A stretch of DNA of 64,000 bases from Muraenolepis orangiensis. Lineage: Eukaryota; Chordata; Actinopteri; Gadiformes; Muraenolepididae. The position numbers and the translations under genes are program-made. Below, in pieces: positions 34,341 through 49,931 of the stretch. Each line of letters opens with the position of its first letter. Position 1 is the stretch's first letter. The notes under the pieces are model-generated. The model was not told the DNA's origin. It searched no databases and worked only from the letters and a program-made list of their open reading frames with translations. The DNA lies in contig CM051001.1 in NCBI GenBank assembly GCA_027704905.1, positions 27,915,237 through 27,979,236 of the forward strand, in the 5' to 3' direction.

Positions 34341-36885
34341 GGGCCTGTCATCTCTCTCATCTGCTGCCACATCTCAGCCTAGTAATGACTGATACCAGCA
34401 GGGCTGGCTGACCAATGAACAAAGTAAACACATGTTTAGGGCCCCGCAATTGGTTCTGTCCGAGATAATTATTTGAACGAGAATTAGTAACTTTAATTTT
34501 GGAACGAGGAAGAAACATTGTAAACAGTAAATAGATCTCTTCTCCTCCCTGTAAATTGTTGTTGTCCTTCAAGATCGGCAGGTGTAGTCACACCACAGTT
34601 TGGCCACTTATACCTGTTTTCCCTTCCACCTACCTTTCACCTGTTCCCTCTGAATAGAGGTAGCATTGATATGAATTTACCTTGATAGCCTTGATATGAT
34701 ACATAACTACAAGCATTCAAATAGAATTGTTCTCAAATTAACTTGTCTGATTTTCTGTACACGACCACCTCCATGATATCTCTATGTCCCTGAAGAAATC
34801 TCTGAGCCCAGCATGTGTAGGATGTCTTCATTTTGAATATTATTTCTTGAAATCAAAATGGAACGAATCAAGCGTGAAAAGAATCGGGAACGTGTGATGT
34901 AACACCTGTTCATGTGTGATGTCATTTCTGTTTATAATGGAATGGAGAGTGTGTGGACATACTGTACGTATGTTCCCAGGTTAAAATACATAACAGTAAA
35001 ATCACTGTTTTGCTTTTCTATCCTATCCTTTTCCATCTTCCGATGCCATCTGTCATTTCCCTACCCTACCCCAACACACTCAATCCTCCTCTCAGGTTTA
35101 ATGTGGAGTGCATCATAAATCTACTACACCATGTGGGGACTAGGTCAAATGTAAGCAATGGGATGCTGTCCAAGGAATGGGATTTACCAGATTATAAAAC
35201 ATCTCAACCATTGGTGACATTATTTGGCTCTTCAACATGAACACATGTGCCTTACTAATCCAACAAAAAGTGGTATTGATGAATTAGCCTTCTAGAACAG
35301 CTGTCATGTATGGTGTCTCTCAGTTAGTCCAAGGGAACTGTGCAGAATGTGGCTTACTGTAGGAGAACCCTAATTATTCAGGCTGACTATTGAACAGTAG
35401 TATTTTGTCCAAGTTCTGTACTAAGTGGATATGTAGACCTTTCATTTACCAATTAAAACGTATTTAGAGAGTTTTAGAGAAACAATGCATGGCTTTCTAT
35501 ATACATCAATGCGTTATTGGATCGTAACTCAGCTAAACTACCCTTTGAAATGATCTCTGAGGCCAAACTCAACTAAATGTCAGACTAGAGGTCACTAAAC
35601 ACACAACTAAAAATAACATACTTGATTGATTGTGTTAACCTTTACTTATATATAACTATTCTGTGCACATGCTCAGTCTACAGCTACAGGCTCAGTCATG
35701 GTCCATCAGGGGAGGAGAAAGACCGATAAACAACTTAGTTAGAGTTGCAGTCCATGCTTATACTACAGGATAATTATTGTGGTTTTGTATGGGTCACAGG
35801 ATTAATATTACTTTTGTTTTTCATTTGTTTGAAGTGAGTCTGAACTGATTATTTTGGGGGTTTGTCAAACAACTGAGTGGCTTTAGTTTGCAATAAATGC
35901 ATACACACATTTCACACATACTGTACTTATGTTGTGTTTTCTGTTACTAACCCTTTGCATTCATGATTACTGAATATGAGGCTCAGTGGCTAAGCTCATG
36001 TTCCCAGATGTATGTCATATGTCATGCAATATTGTTTTGCAATATACATTGTGCTATGTGTATGTATCTGTGTCATTGTACTATGACTTGAATATTATAC
36101 TTAAACAGATTGTGTTCTCTTTCCTTCCTACTGCACACTGCTGGTGATTGGTCCGCTCTCCCCCCATCAGGTAAGACAGTTTCAATGTACCAACTTTTAA
36201 GCCTTAGCTGTGTTAATGCAGCACTCATGAACACCGCCTGATGACTTCTTTTATTTTTTGGTCAAATGGAATCTTTTTTCTTCTCAGTAGAATAGATGTA
36301 TCTATCCTTTTTTTTCCTGCTCTGTTTTTTTTTTGTAATCCCTTGTTTCATTGATATTATTATTATTATATACAACGTGTGAACGTGTTTTGATTTGTTT
36401 TTCATGTGAGGCTAAATCAATGCACCCTGTTCATGTTTTATGAATGAGTGCATTAAAGGTGTAAATAGGCAAAGATGATTTATGAATCTGGGAGCTCCAT
36501 TGCGTATATTCACATAGACACATAAACTATTCACATAGTTTGTCTCTGCTGGAGCAGTTTGTCTGCCTGGAGATGAGCTGCCACCAACTGAACAATACAC
36601 AGTGATGATGTAGTGAGAGAACGTCGTGTTCTGCAGTAACACCCATGTTAATGATGGCTGCGCTTTTTGTGTGTGTATGTGTGCAGGTGTGCGTGTGTGC
36701 GCATGTTAAATGCACAGCTGTGACCTATGAGCCTATGTAACGGTGGTGTTTTGATGTGGTAGTGGAACCTACTGAGGATTTGTATGTCCTTCACCTGGAT
36801 TATGAATAAACATGAGAGACTATGTCTGCTTGGCTGGTGGTTATTGGGATTGCTTTAACTATTTGACTCGGTGCTTTGCTGCAGC
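34341..36885. other. Divider region between arrays, no gene recognised
   Basis: About 2.5 kb without a recognisable coding exon. I looked for protocadherin constant-exon motifs (such as the PNTDWRFSQ-type gamma start or PNPDWRYS-type alpha start) and saw none. A composite splice-like signal lies at 36150-36180 and is listed separately. Short ORFs here have no family resemblance. Confidence 0.5.
36150..36180 (+). other. Possible recursive (ratchet) splice site
   Basis: A pyrimidine-rich stretch CCGCTCTCCCCCCATCAG runs directly into GTAAGACAG, so a consensus acceptor abuts a consensus donor (AG|GTAAG at about 36170/36171). This is the arrangement used for stepwise removal of long introns. It lies downstream of array A, within the span that would be intronic if A exons splice to constant exons further along. 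It could also be chance. Confidence 0.25.
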
Positions 36886-36887
36886 TC

Positions 36888-37381
<494 letters not shown>

Positions 37382-37505
37382 CCCCCACCCTTAACAAAAA
37401 TGATTAGCATTACTACCCTTTCAGAAATATTCTCTTTGCTTTCCACAACCAATCTAAATGATCCCTCATAGACCAATAGTTTTGTATCGTGTAGGTTCTA
37501 CACAC

Positions 37506-37532
37506 TCACACTCGGTGGTGCTGTTGCCGAAG
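37506..37532 (+). promoter_or_regulatory. Degenerate CGCT-box element of the pseudo-exon
   Basis: GGTGGTGCTGTTGCC aligns with the array B element GGGACGCTGTTGG, but the core reads TGCT (37519-37522) instead of CGCT. It lies 202 bp before the ATG. The loss of the core C fits a promoter no longer kept for CTCF binding. The match is short. Confidence 0.45.
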
Positions 37533-37720
37533 GAGACCACTACATCCATAACGTAGCTGCTGGGCATTAAAGAAGCGATTCCACACGTACTCTTCCATCG
37601 AAGCTATATACAACAACACCCTTATATTAGGTCGTCGCGTGGATACGATTGGATTAAACGACTGGCTCCTCTTTTGATATAAACAACGTTTTTTCAGCTT
37701 GATTTAGTCTTTCAAAAAGC

Positions 37721-40094
37721 ATGGCTTTATTGTGGTGCAAGAGCATTATAGGTACATGGATTTCGACTGTCTCCATTTTTCTTCTGTGCTCACTCAATGT
37801 GACGACGGGACAAATTCGTTATTCCATACCGGAGGAAAGGAGAACGGGGCTGTTTATTGGTGATGTGGCAACAGATCTAGGTTTAGATATTAATAGGTTG
37901 GTCTCTGGTCGGGCGCGCCTTGTCATCGATGGAAATAACCAATACGTCGTGTTGAATCAGAACAAAGGCCATCTCGTCGTCAACGAAAGAATAGACAGAG
38001 AAAAACTGTGCGCCAAGAAATCCCCATGCAGTTTAAGTCTCGACATTGGAATTGTTTTCCATTACTATCGAAATAGAAGATATAAACGATCACGCGCCTG
38101 TTTTCTCGAAAAGGGACATAACTTTAGAGATAAGCGAGTTGGTGCCGATCGGGAACGTGTTCCTGCCGACCGTGCGGCAGATCCTGACGTCGGCAAGAAT
38201 TCATTACAGAATTATTATCTTCAACCAAGCGAACATTTTGTTCTTAAACATAATCCGATGGGAGTACATATGCCGAAATGGTGCTGCAGTCAGTTCTAGA
38301 TCGTGAAAAGCGGAGCGAACATGAATTAATATTGACGGCCGTTGACGGTGGCGAGCCGCAAAGGTCTGGAACTGTGAAAATCCATATATACGTTCTAGAC
38401 GCTAACGACAATGCACCTGTATTCACAGAGCCCGTTTTTAAAGCCTCTGTTTTAGAAAGTGCGCTAAGGGGTACCGTAATAACAACTGTAATCGCGTTTG
38501 CGGATGAAGAACAAAGTGGCAACCTTACATATTCATTCACTCATATGGAGGACAATTCCCCTCCTCCATTCCAAATAAACCGACGCACGGGAGAGGTAAC
38601 ACTAACCGGGGCAATAGACTATGAAGCAAGGCAAAGTTACGATATGAACCTGCAAGCCAAAGACCAGGGAGGCCTAACGGGGGCAAGTAAATTACATGTA
38701 GATATACTAGATATAAATGACAACAGTCCGACCGTGAGTATGACCTCTTTCTCGGGCAAACTACCGGAGGATTCGCCACCCGGAACAGTGGTTGCATTGA
38801 TGAGTGTAAATGATGAAGACTCGGGTAAATACGGACACGTGCGTTTAACCATTGACGCCAACCTCCCGTTCGCTATTAAAACCTCGCTGAGAAACTACTA
38901 CACATTGGTGACTGATACAACTCTCGATCGAGAAAAGCATTCCGTTTACAACGTTACTCTTACTGCAGCGGACCAGGGCACTCCCGCGTTATCAACGAGC
39001 AAAACGGTCACGTTGGTCGTCACTGATGTCAATGACAACTCACCAGTGTTTAGTCACAATATATATACAGCGCATACGATGGAGAACAACTCTCCTGACT
39101 TCAATATAGTCCGGATAAACGCCACTGACGCAGATAAAGGACAAAATGCACGCATTTCATATTTTATTGTCGACGGAGAGATAAACGGAAACCATATTTC
39201 GAAATATTTCTCTATTAATGCGGAAAACGGGGTAATTCACTCGATTATGAACAACATAAAGAGTTTAAGATACTAGTTAGAGCACAAGATGGAGGCTCTC
39301 CTCCCCTCAGTAATGTGAGTGTTAAGATACTGATCCAGGACCAGAACGACAACGCCCCTCAGGTTCTGTACCCGGTCCAGACCGGTGGTTCTCTGGTGGC
39401 TGAAATGGTGCCTCGTTCAGCAGATGTGGGCTATCTGGTCACTAAAGTGGTGGCTGTTGATGTGGACTCTGGACAGAACGCCTGGCTCTCCTATAAACTA
39501 CAGAAAGCCACAGACAGGGCGCTGTTTGAAGTGGGCTTACAGAATGGAGAAATAAGAACTATCCGCCAAGTCACCGATAAAGCTGTGAAACAAAGACTGA
39601 CTGTTATAGTGGAGGACAACGGACAGCCCTCTCGTTCAGCTACAGTCATTATTAACGTGGCGGTGGCGGACAGCTTCCCTGAAGTGCTCTCGGAGTTCAC
39701 TGACTTTACACACGACAAGGAGTACAATGACAACCTGACTTTTTACTTAGTCTTGGCTTTGGCTGTAATTTCCTTTCTCTTCATCACGTGTCTAGTGGTT
39801 ATCATATCAGTGAAGATCTACAGATGGAGACAGTCTCGTACCCTGTATCATTCCAATCTCCCGGTGATTCCATATTATCCACCACGTTACTCAGACACTT
39901 TGGGGACAGCAGGGACTCTCCAGCACGTGTACAATTACGAGGTGTGCAGGACCACTGACTCCAGAAAGAGTGACTGTAAGTTTGGCGGAGCTGGTAGTCA
40001 GAACGTTCTGATAATGGACCCCAGTTCTACAGGAACCATGCAGCGAATACAGAGTGAAAAGAGCATCCTGGACGAACCAGACTCTCCACTAGAG
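37721..40094 (+). pseudogene. Chimeric, frameshifted protocadherin gamma-like pseudo-exon
   Basis: It begins MALLWCKSIIGTW and has a signal peptide, the mature start QIRYSIPEE, and an EC1 with C-x5-C loop CAKKSPC, but the frame breaks four times. One break is at about 38047 (about 14 nt lost between SLDI and LELFSI). Two are one-base losses or equivalents, near 38170 before AADPDVG and near 38258 before DGSTYAEM. The fourth is at about 39250 (about 13 nt lost before DYEQ). It also lacks one Ser codon (PPLSN for PPLSSN) and one Asp codon (TDKAVK for TDKDAVK). EC1-EC5 belong to a lineage distinct from both arrays. From about 39273-39290 to the donor GAG|GTGAGT at 40094/40095 it is almost identical to array B exons. 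A truncated product could start but would end in EC1. Either a true pseudogene or, less likely, a badly assembled exon. Confidence 0.88.
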
Positions 40095-40780
<686 letters not shown>

Positions 40781-41048
40781 GAACTCTAAGGGACGCTGTT
40801 GGTCAGGGAAAAAAATCGTCTATGTTCACTAGATGTGAGTTGTAGCTTCCCATCCGACAGAGGAGAACAGAACCGCAACGACGCATTCAGGGTGGAGCTT
40901 GACGGGGATGCTCTGGCTTCGAAATTACTGTTGTTTAAAGGGAATTACAATGAAATAGAGACATTTACTATCGTCACCGGGACATGGATTTTAAATTTTC
41001 TTATTTGGTGGAAAACCGAGTTTCGTCGAGGATTTGATCATATTGAAA
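40781..41048 (+). promoter_or_regulatory. CGCT-box promoter, exon B1
   Basis: The array B version of the element reads AACTCTAAGGGACGCTGTTGG, with its core at 40794-40797, 255 bp before the ATG. It shares the (A/G)AACTC-AAGGG-CGCT skeleton with array A. A second conserved block (about 40830-40925) contains GTGAGTTGTAGCTTCCCATC and AACAGAACCGCAACGACGC. In this copy an ATTTTAACTGCGAT-like stretch found in most siblings is missing. Confidence 0.75.
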
Positions 41049-43481
41049 ATGGCGTTACGCCATGACGGATGGAAAGGCTGCTGTTCGTGTCGGAGTCAAA
41101 TATGGATTATTTTCATCTATTTCTTGCTTTTTGTCAACGTTGCCATTTGCCAGATCCGATATTCTATACCGGAGGAGATGAAAAAGGGGTCTCTTATTGG
41201 CAACGTAGCGCAGGATTTAGGGCTGGATCTGAAAAGGCTTCGTTCAGGCCGAGCAAGAATCTTGACGGGAGAAAGCCCTCAATACGCCGATCTGAAGACA
41301 GACAAAGGGATTCTAGTCGTGAAAGAGAGGATGGACCGAGAGCAGCTTTGTGGAGACGTTACACCTTGTAGCTTCAGCTTCGAAATCATATTGGAAAATC
41401 CTATCGAACTAAATCGTGTTATAATCGAAATATTGGACATTAATGACCATCCTCCTGCTTTTAAAAGTAGACACGTATTACTTGAAATTAGTGAAATTGC
41501 TGCATTGGGTTCTCGTTTCGATTTAGAAAGTGCAGATGATCCTGACGTAGGGCCTAACGGTTTGCAAAATTATGTTTTATCACACAATGAAAATTTCGTT
41601 CTCAAACAACATTCAAACACGGATGGAAGCAAATTTGCAGAAATTATTCTACAGAAACCATTAGACAGAGAAGTGAATCCTCGTCTCTCTTTAAAACTAA
41701 CTGCCGTTGACGGAGGAACTCCGCAGAGATCTGGTACAGTAAATATAGACATCACTGTTCTAGATGTTAATGACAATGCTCCCGTTTTTAACCAGTCGGT
41801 GTACAGAGCTACAGTGATAGAGAATGCGCCCATTGGGACTTATATAACGACGGTTAATGCGTCAGACGCTGACACTGGTTCTAATGGATTGGTGAATTAC
41901 TATTTCTCTAATTTAAAGGGAGGATTGGAAAGTCAGTTTAATATTGACACTGTGTCCGGTAAAGTATCTGTTTCTGGTAATATTGACTTTGAGAAAGATA
42001 GAAAATATGAAATAAGAGTGGGAGCAAAAGACCAGAGTGGACAGAATGATGCCAGTAAAGTAATCATTGAGGTAATTGACGTTAATGATAACGCTCCAGT
42101 AATTAATGTGATGTCATTCTCTAGTCCTGTATCAGAAGACGCCCCTACAGGTACAACCATAGCTGTAATCAATGTCAAAGATTCAGATTCAGAGAAAAAC
42201 GGACAGATAACCTGTTCAATTGATTCAAAACTCCCATTTAAAATACAGTCTTCTATAACTAATTATTACAACTTGCTCTCAGATGCAGTTTTTGACCGTG
42301 AAACCATGTCAGAATACAACATAACCATCACTGCTACAGACTCAGGGTCTCCTCCCTTATCCAGCGCTACAACTTTAAGGCTTATTATTTCTGATGTGAA
42401 CGACAATGCTCCAATATTCACTAAAAAGAGCTTTTCAGCTCAGATTGTAGAGAATAATGAGTCAGGAGTGTCAATATTTACAGTCAGCGCTCGAGACGCC
42501 GACTGGAATCAAAATGCCAGAGTGTCGTTTCTTCTGGAGGACACGCAGGTCAACGGTAGTCCAGCCTCTACTCATGTTTCTATCAACTCTGAGACTGGAG
42601 TTTTATATGCAGCGCGCTCCTTTGATTATGAACAAATCAAATCACTACAACTAGTTGTTAAAGCACAAGATGGAGGCTCTCCTCCCCTCAGTAGTAATGT
42701 GAGTGTTAAGATACTGATCCAGGACCAGAACGACAACGCCCCTCAGGTTCTGTACCCGGTCCAGACCGGTGGTTCTCTGGTGGCTGAAATGGTGCCTCGT
42801 TCAGCAGATGTGGGCTATCTGGTCACTAAAGTGGTGGCTGTTGATGTGGACTCTGGACAGAACGCCTGGCTCTCCTATAAACTACAGAAAGCCACAGACA
42901 GGGCGCTGTTTGAAGTGGGCTTACAGAATGGAGAAATAAGAACTATCCGCCAAGTCACCGATAAAGATGCTGTGAAACAAAGACTGACTGTTATAGTGGA
43001 GGACAACGGACAGCCCTCTCGTTCAGCTACAGTCATTGTTAACGTGGCGGTGGCGGACAGCTTCCCTGAAGTGCTCTCGGAGTTCACTGACTTTACACAC
43101 GACAAGGAGTACAATGACAACATGACTTTTTACTTAGTCTTGGCTTTGGCTGTAGTTTCCTTTCTCTTCATCACGTGTCTAGTGGTTATCATATCAGTGA
43201 AGATCTACAGATGGAGACAGTCTCGTACCCTGTATCATTCCAATCTGCCGGTGATTCCATATTATCCACCACGTTACTCAGACACTTTGGGGACAGCAGG
43301 GACTCTCCAGCACGTGTACAATTACGAGGTGTGCAGGACCACTGACTCCAGAAAGAGTGACTGTAAGTTCGGCGGAGCTGGTAGTCAGAACGTTCTGATA
43401 ATGGACCCCAGTTCTACAGGAACCATGCAGCGAATACAGAGTGAAAAGAGCATCCTGGACGAACCAGACTCTCCACTAGAG
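41049..43481 (+). CDS. pcdhg: Protocadherin gamma-like variable exon B1
   Basis: 811 codons from ATG to the donor GAG|GTGAGT at 43481/43482. Array B plan by residue: signal peptide 1-34; EC1 from QIRYSIPEE, with C-x5-C loop CGDVTPC 101-107 and linker DINDHPP 130-136; EC2 to DVNDNAP 239-245; EC3 to 344-350; EC4 to 449-455; EC5 to DQNDNAP 559-565; EC6 to about 670; membrane helix about 693-718; cytoplasmic stub 719-811, with VYNYEVCRTTDSRKSDCKF of gamma type. Private features are K92 (VVKERMD), the EC2 start FKSRHVLLEISEIAALG, the EC3 segment GGLESQFNIDTVSG and M692. Its spacer carries a LINE. Intact and presumably functional. Confidence 0.95.
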
Positions 43482-43755
43482 GTGAGTTTATCAGATGTCA
43501 CTGGACAGGAATGTTGATTTTGTAGAACATGTATACTTTTCAGCAGCACTAAGAAGGACAGCTCCCCTAAAAGATGAGTGCATGGAGGCTGTTAAAAAAT
43601 GTTTTTTAGAATGTGGTTAATTTACGTTCAATTAGCATTATGACAATTGCTCTTTATAACGGACAAGTAGATATGTAGCAATCCATCTTTTTGCTGTCCT
43701 ATCTTGCTTGCTGGCGTTTAAGTGTATGTACGTGAGCGTGTGTGTGTGTGTGTGT
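43482..43755. repeat. Array B spacer, left part, with short (TG)n
   Basis: Conserved post-donor segment ending in a short TG run (about 43739-43755), where the LINE is inserted. Confidence 0.8.
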
Positions 43756-46208
<2,453 letters not shown>

Positions 46209-46490
46209 GAACTCTAAGGGACGCTGTTGGTCAGGGAAACACATCGTCTATGTTCACTAGATGTGAGTTGTAGCTTCCCATCCATTTAACTGCGATAGAG
46301 GAGAACAGAACCGCAACGACGCATTCAGGGTGGAGCTTGACTGAGATGCTTTGGCTTCGATACTCTTACTGTTGTTTAAAGGGAATTTAAATCAGATAGA
46401 GGCATTCATTATCTTCACCAGGACGTGGATTTCTTATTTTCTTATTTTGTGGAAAGCCGAGTTTCGTCGAGGATTTTATCCGATTGAAAA
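46209..46490 (+). promoter_or_regulatory. CGCT-box promoter, exon B2
   Basis: Core CGCT at 46222-46225, 269 bp before the ATG. The full second block is present, including TTTAACTGCGATAGAGGAG. Confidence 0.75.
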
Positions 46491-48923
46491 ATGGCGTTAC
46501 GCCATGACGGATGGAAAGGCTGGTGTTCGTGTCGGAGTCAAATGTGGATTATTTTTATTTATTTATCCCTTTTTATCAAAATCGCCTTTTGCCAGATTCG
46601 CTATTCTATCCCAGAGGAGATGAAAAAAGGGTCTCTTATTGGCAACGTTGCGCAGGATTTAGGGCTGGATCTGAAAAGGCTTCGTTCAGGCCGAGCAAGA
46701 ATCTTGACGGGAGAAAGCCCTCAATACGCCGATCTGAAGACAGACAAAGGGATTCTAGTCGTGAATGAGAGGATGGACCGAGAGCAGCTTTGTGGAGACG
46801 TTACACCTTGTAGCTTCAGCTTCGAAATCATCTTGGAAAATCCTATTGAACTGCATCGTGTAATAATCGAAATATTGGACGTTAATGACCATCCCCCTGC
46901 TTTTAAAAATACAAACATAGGTCTGGAAATAAGCGAATCAGCTACAGTAGGTTCTCGTTTTATTTTAGAAAGCGCAGATGATCCTGATGTAGGGCCTAAC
47001 AGTTTGCAAAAATATATGTTGACCACGAACGACAATTTCATTCTTAAACAACATTCTAACGCAGATGGACGCAAATTTGCGGAAATGATTCTACAGAAAT
47101 CTTTAGACCGAGAGATTAATCCTCATATTTCATTAAAGCTGATAGCAGTCGACGGAGGAACTCCTCAGAGATCTGGTACAGTAAATATAGACATCACTGT
47201 TCTAGATGCCAATGATAATGCTCCCGTTTTTAACCAGTCGGTGTACAGAGCTATAGTGATAGAGAATGCGCCAATTGGAACGTATATTGCGACTGTGAAT
47301 GCTTCAGATTCTGACACTGGTTCCAATGGACTGGTGACTTACTATTTTGCTGACCTGAGAGCTGGTTTAAATGATTTATTTAATGTTGACGGTATATCTG
47401 GTAAACTTACTGTTACTGGTAAAATTGACTTTGAAAAAGATAAAAAATATGAAATAAGAGTTGGGGCACGAGATCAGGGTGGATTAAATGATGCCAGCAA
47501 CGTAATAATTGAAGTAATTGACGTCAATGATAACGCTCCAGTAATTAGTGTGATGTCATTCTCTAGTCCTGTATCAGAAGACGCCCCTACAGGTACCACC
47601 ATAGCTGTAATCAATGTAAAAGATTCTGATTCAGAGAAAAATGGACAGATAAAATGTTCAATTGATTCAAAACTCCCATTTAAAATTCAGTCCTCTTTAA
47701 CAAATTATTACAACTTGCTCTCAGATGCAGTTTTTGACCGTGAAACCATGTCAGAATACAACATAACCATCACTGCTACAGATTCAGGGTCTCCTCCCTT
47801 ATCCAGCGCTACAACTTTAAGGCTTATTATTTCTGATGTGAACGACAATGCTCCAATATTCACTAAAAAGAGCTTTTCAGCTCAGATTGTAGAGAATAAT
47901 GAGTCAGGAGTGTCGATATTTACCGTCAGCGCTCGAGACGCCGACTGGAATCAAAACGCCAGAGTGTCGTATCTTCTGGAGGACACGCAGGTCAACGGTA
48001 GTCCAGCCTCTACTCATGTTTCTATCAACTCTGAGACTGGAGTTTTATATGCAGCGCGCTCCTTTGATTATGAACAAATCAAATCACTACAACTAGTTGT
48101 TAAAGCACAAGATGGAGGCTCTCCTCCCCTCAGTAGTAATGTGAGTGTTAAGATACTGATCCAGGACCAGAACGACAACGCCCCTCAGGTTCTGTACCCG
48201 GTCCAGACCGGTGGTTCTCTGGTGGCTGAAATGGTGCCTCGTTCAGCCGATGTGGGCTATCTGGTCACTAAAGTGGTGGCTGTTGATGTGGACTCTGGAC
48301 AGAATGCCTGGCTCTCCTATAAACTACAGAAAGCCACAGACAGGGCGCTGTTTGAAGTGGGCTTACAGAATGGAGAAATAAGAACTATCCGCCAAGTCAC
48401 AGATAAAGATGCTGTGAAACAAAGACTGACTGTTATAGTGGAGGACAACGGACAGCCCTCTCGTTCAGCTACAGTCATTGTTAACGTGGCGGTGGCGGAC
48501 AGCTTCCCTGAAGTGCTCTCGGAGTTCACTGACTTTACACACGACAAGGAGTACAATGACAACCTGACTTTCTACTTGGTCTTGGCTTTGGCTGTAGTTT
48601 CCTTTCTCTTCATCACGTGTTTAGTGGTTATCATATCAGTGAAGATCTACAGATGGAGACAGTCTCGTACCCTGTATCATTCCAATCTCCCGGTGATTCC
48701 ATATTATCCACCACGTTACTCAGACACTTTGGGGACAGCAGGGACTCTCCAGCACGTGTACAATTACGAAGTGTGCAGGACCACTGACTCCAGAAAGAGT
48801 GACTGTAAGTTTGGCGGAGCTGGTAGTCAGAACGTTCTGATAATGGACCCCAGTTCTACAGGAACCATGCAGCGAATTCAGAGTGAAAAGAGCATCCTGG
48901 ACGAACCAGACTCTCCACTAGAG
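46491..48923 (+). CDS. pcdhg: Protocadherin gamma-like variable exon B2
   Basis: 811 codons to the donor at 48923/48924, with the array B plan. Differences lie in the signal peptide (WCSCRSQMWIIFIYLSLFIK) and in the end of EC1 to EC3: linker DVNDHPP, then FKNTNIGLEISESATVG, KYMLTTNDNFILKQHSNADG, and FADLRAGLNDLFNVDG in EC3. This EC2-EC3 haplotype is shared with exon B4, not with the adjacent B3. From EC4 onward it is almost indistinguishable from B3 and B4. Past the donor the stop seen in B1 is changed to TGG and the frame closes four codons later. Intact and presumed functional. Confidence 0.95.
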
Positions 48924-49660
<737 letters not shown>

Positions 49661-49931
49661 GGACGCTGTTGGTCAGGGAAACAAATCGTCTATGTTCACT
49701 AGATGTGAGTTGTAGCTTCCCATCATTTTAACTGCGATAGAGGAGAACAGAACCGCAACGACGCATTCAGGGTGGAGCTTGACGGAGATGCTCTGGCTTC
49801 GAAACTCATACTGTTGTTTAAAGGGAATTTAAATAGAATAGAGACATTTACTATCTTCACCAGGACGTGGATTTATAATTGAACTATTGTGTGGATATCC
49901 GATTTTGTCGAGGATTTGATCCTATTGGAAA
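49661..49931 (+). promoter_or_regulatory. CGCT-box promoter, exon B3
   Basis: Core at 49674-49677, 258 bp before the ATG, with the conserved second block present. The region at about 49874-49905 differs from the other copies (TATAATTGAACTATTGTG). Confidence 0.75.

Noticed and set aside
34341..36885. Search for alpha or gamma constant exons in the divider
   Set aside because: No constant-region motif was seen by eye in any frame. A profile search would be needed to exclude a very diverged one.
41069..41371. MERLLFVSESNMDYF-type frame overlapping the start of each array B exon
   Set aside because: Off-frame in all copies except B5, where indels bring it into register. In the others it ends shortly after and has no independent support.
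41436..41458. Histidine in the EC1 linker (DINDHPP) as a damaged calcium site
   Set aside because: DINDH is common at this position in clustered protocadherins and is seen in most array B exons.
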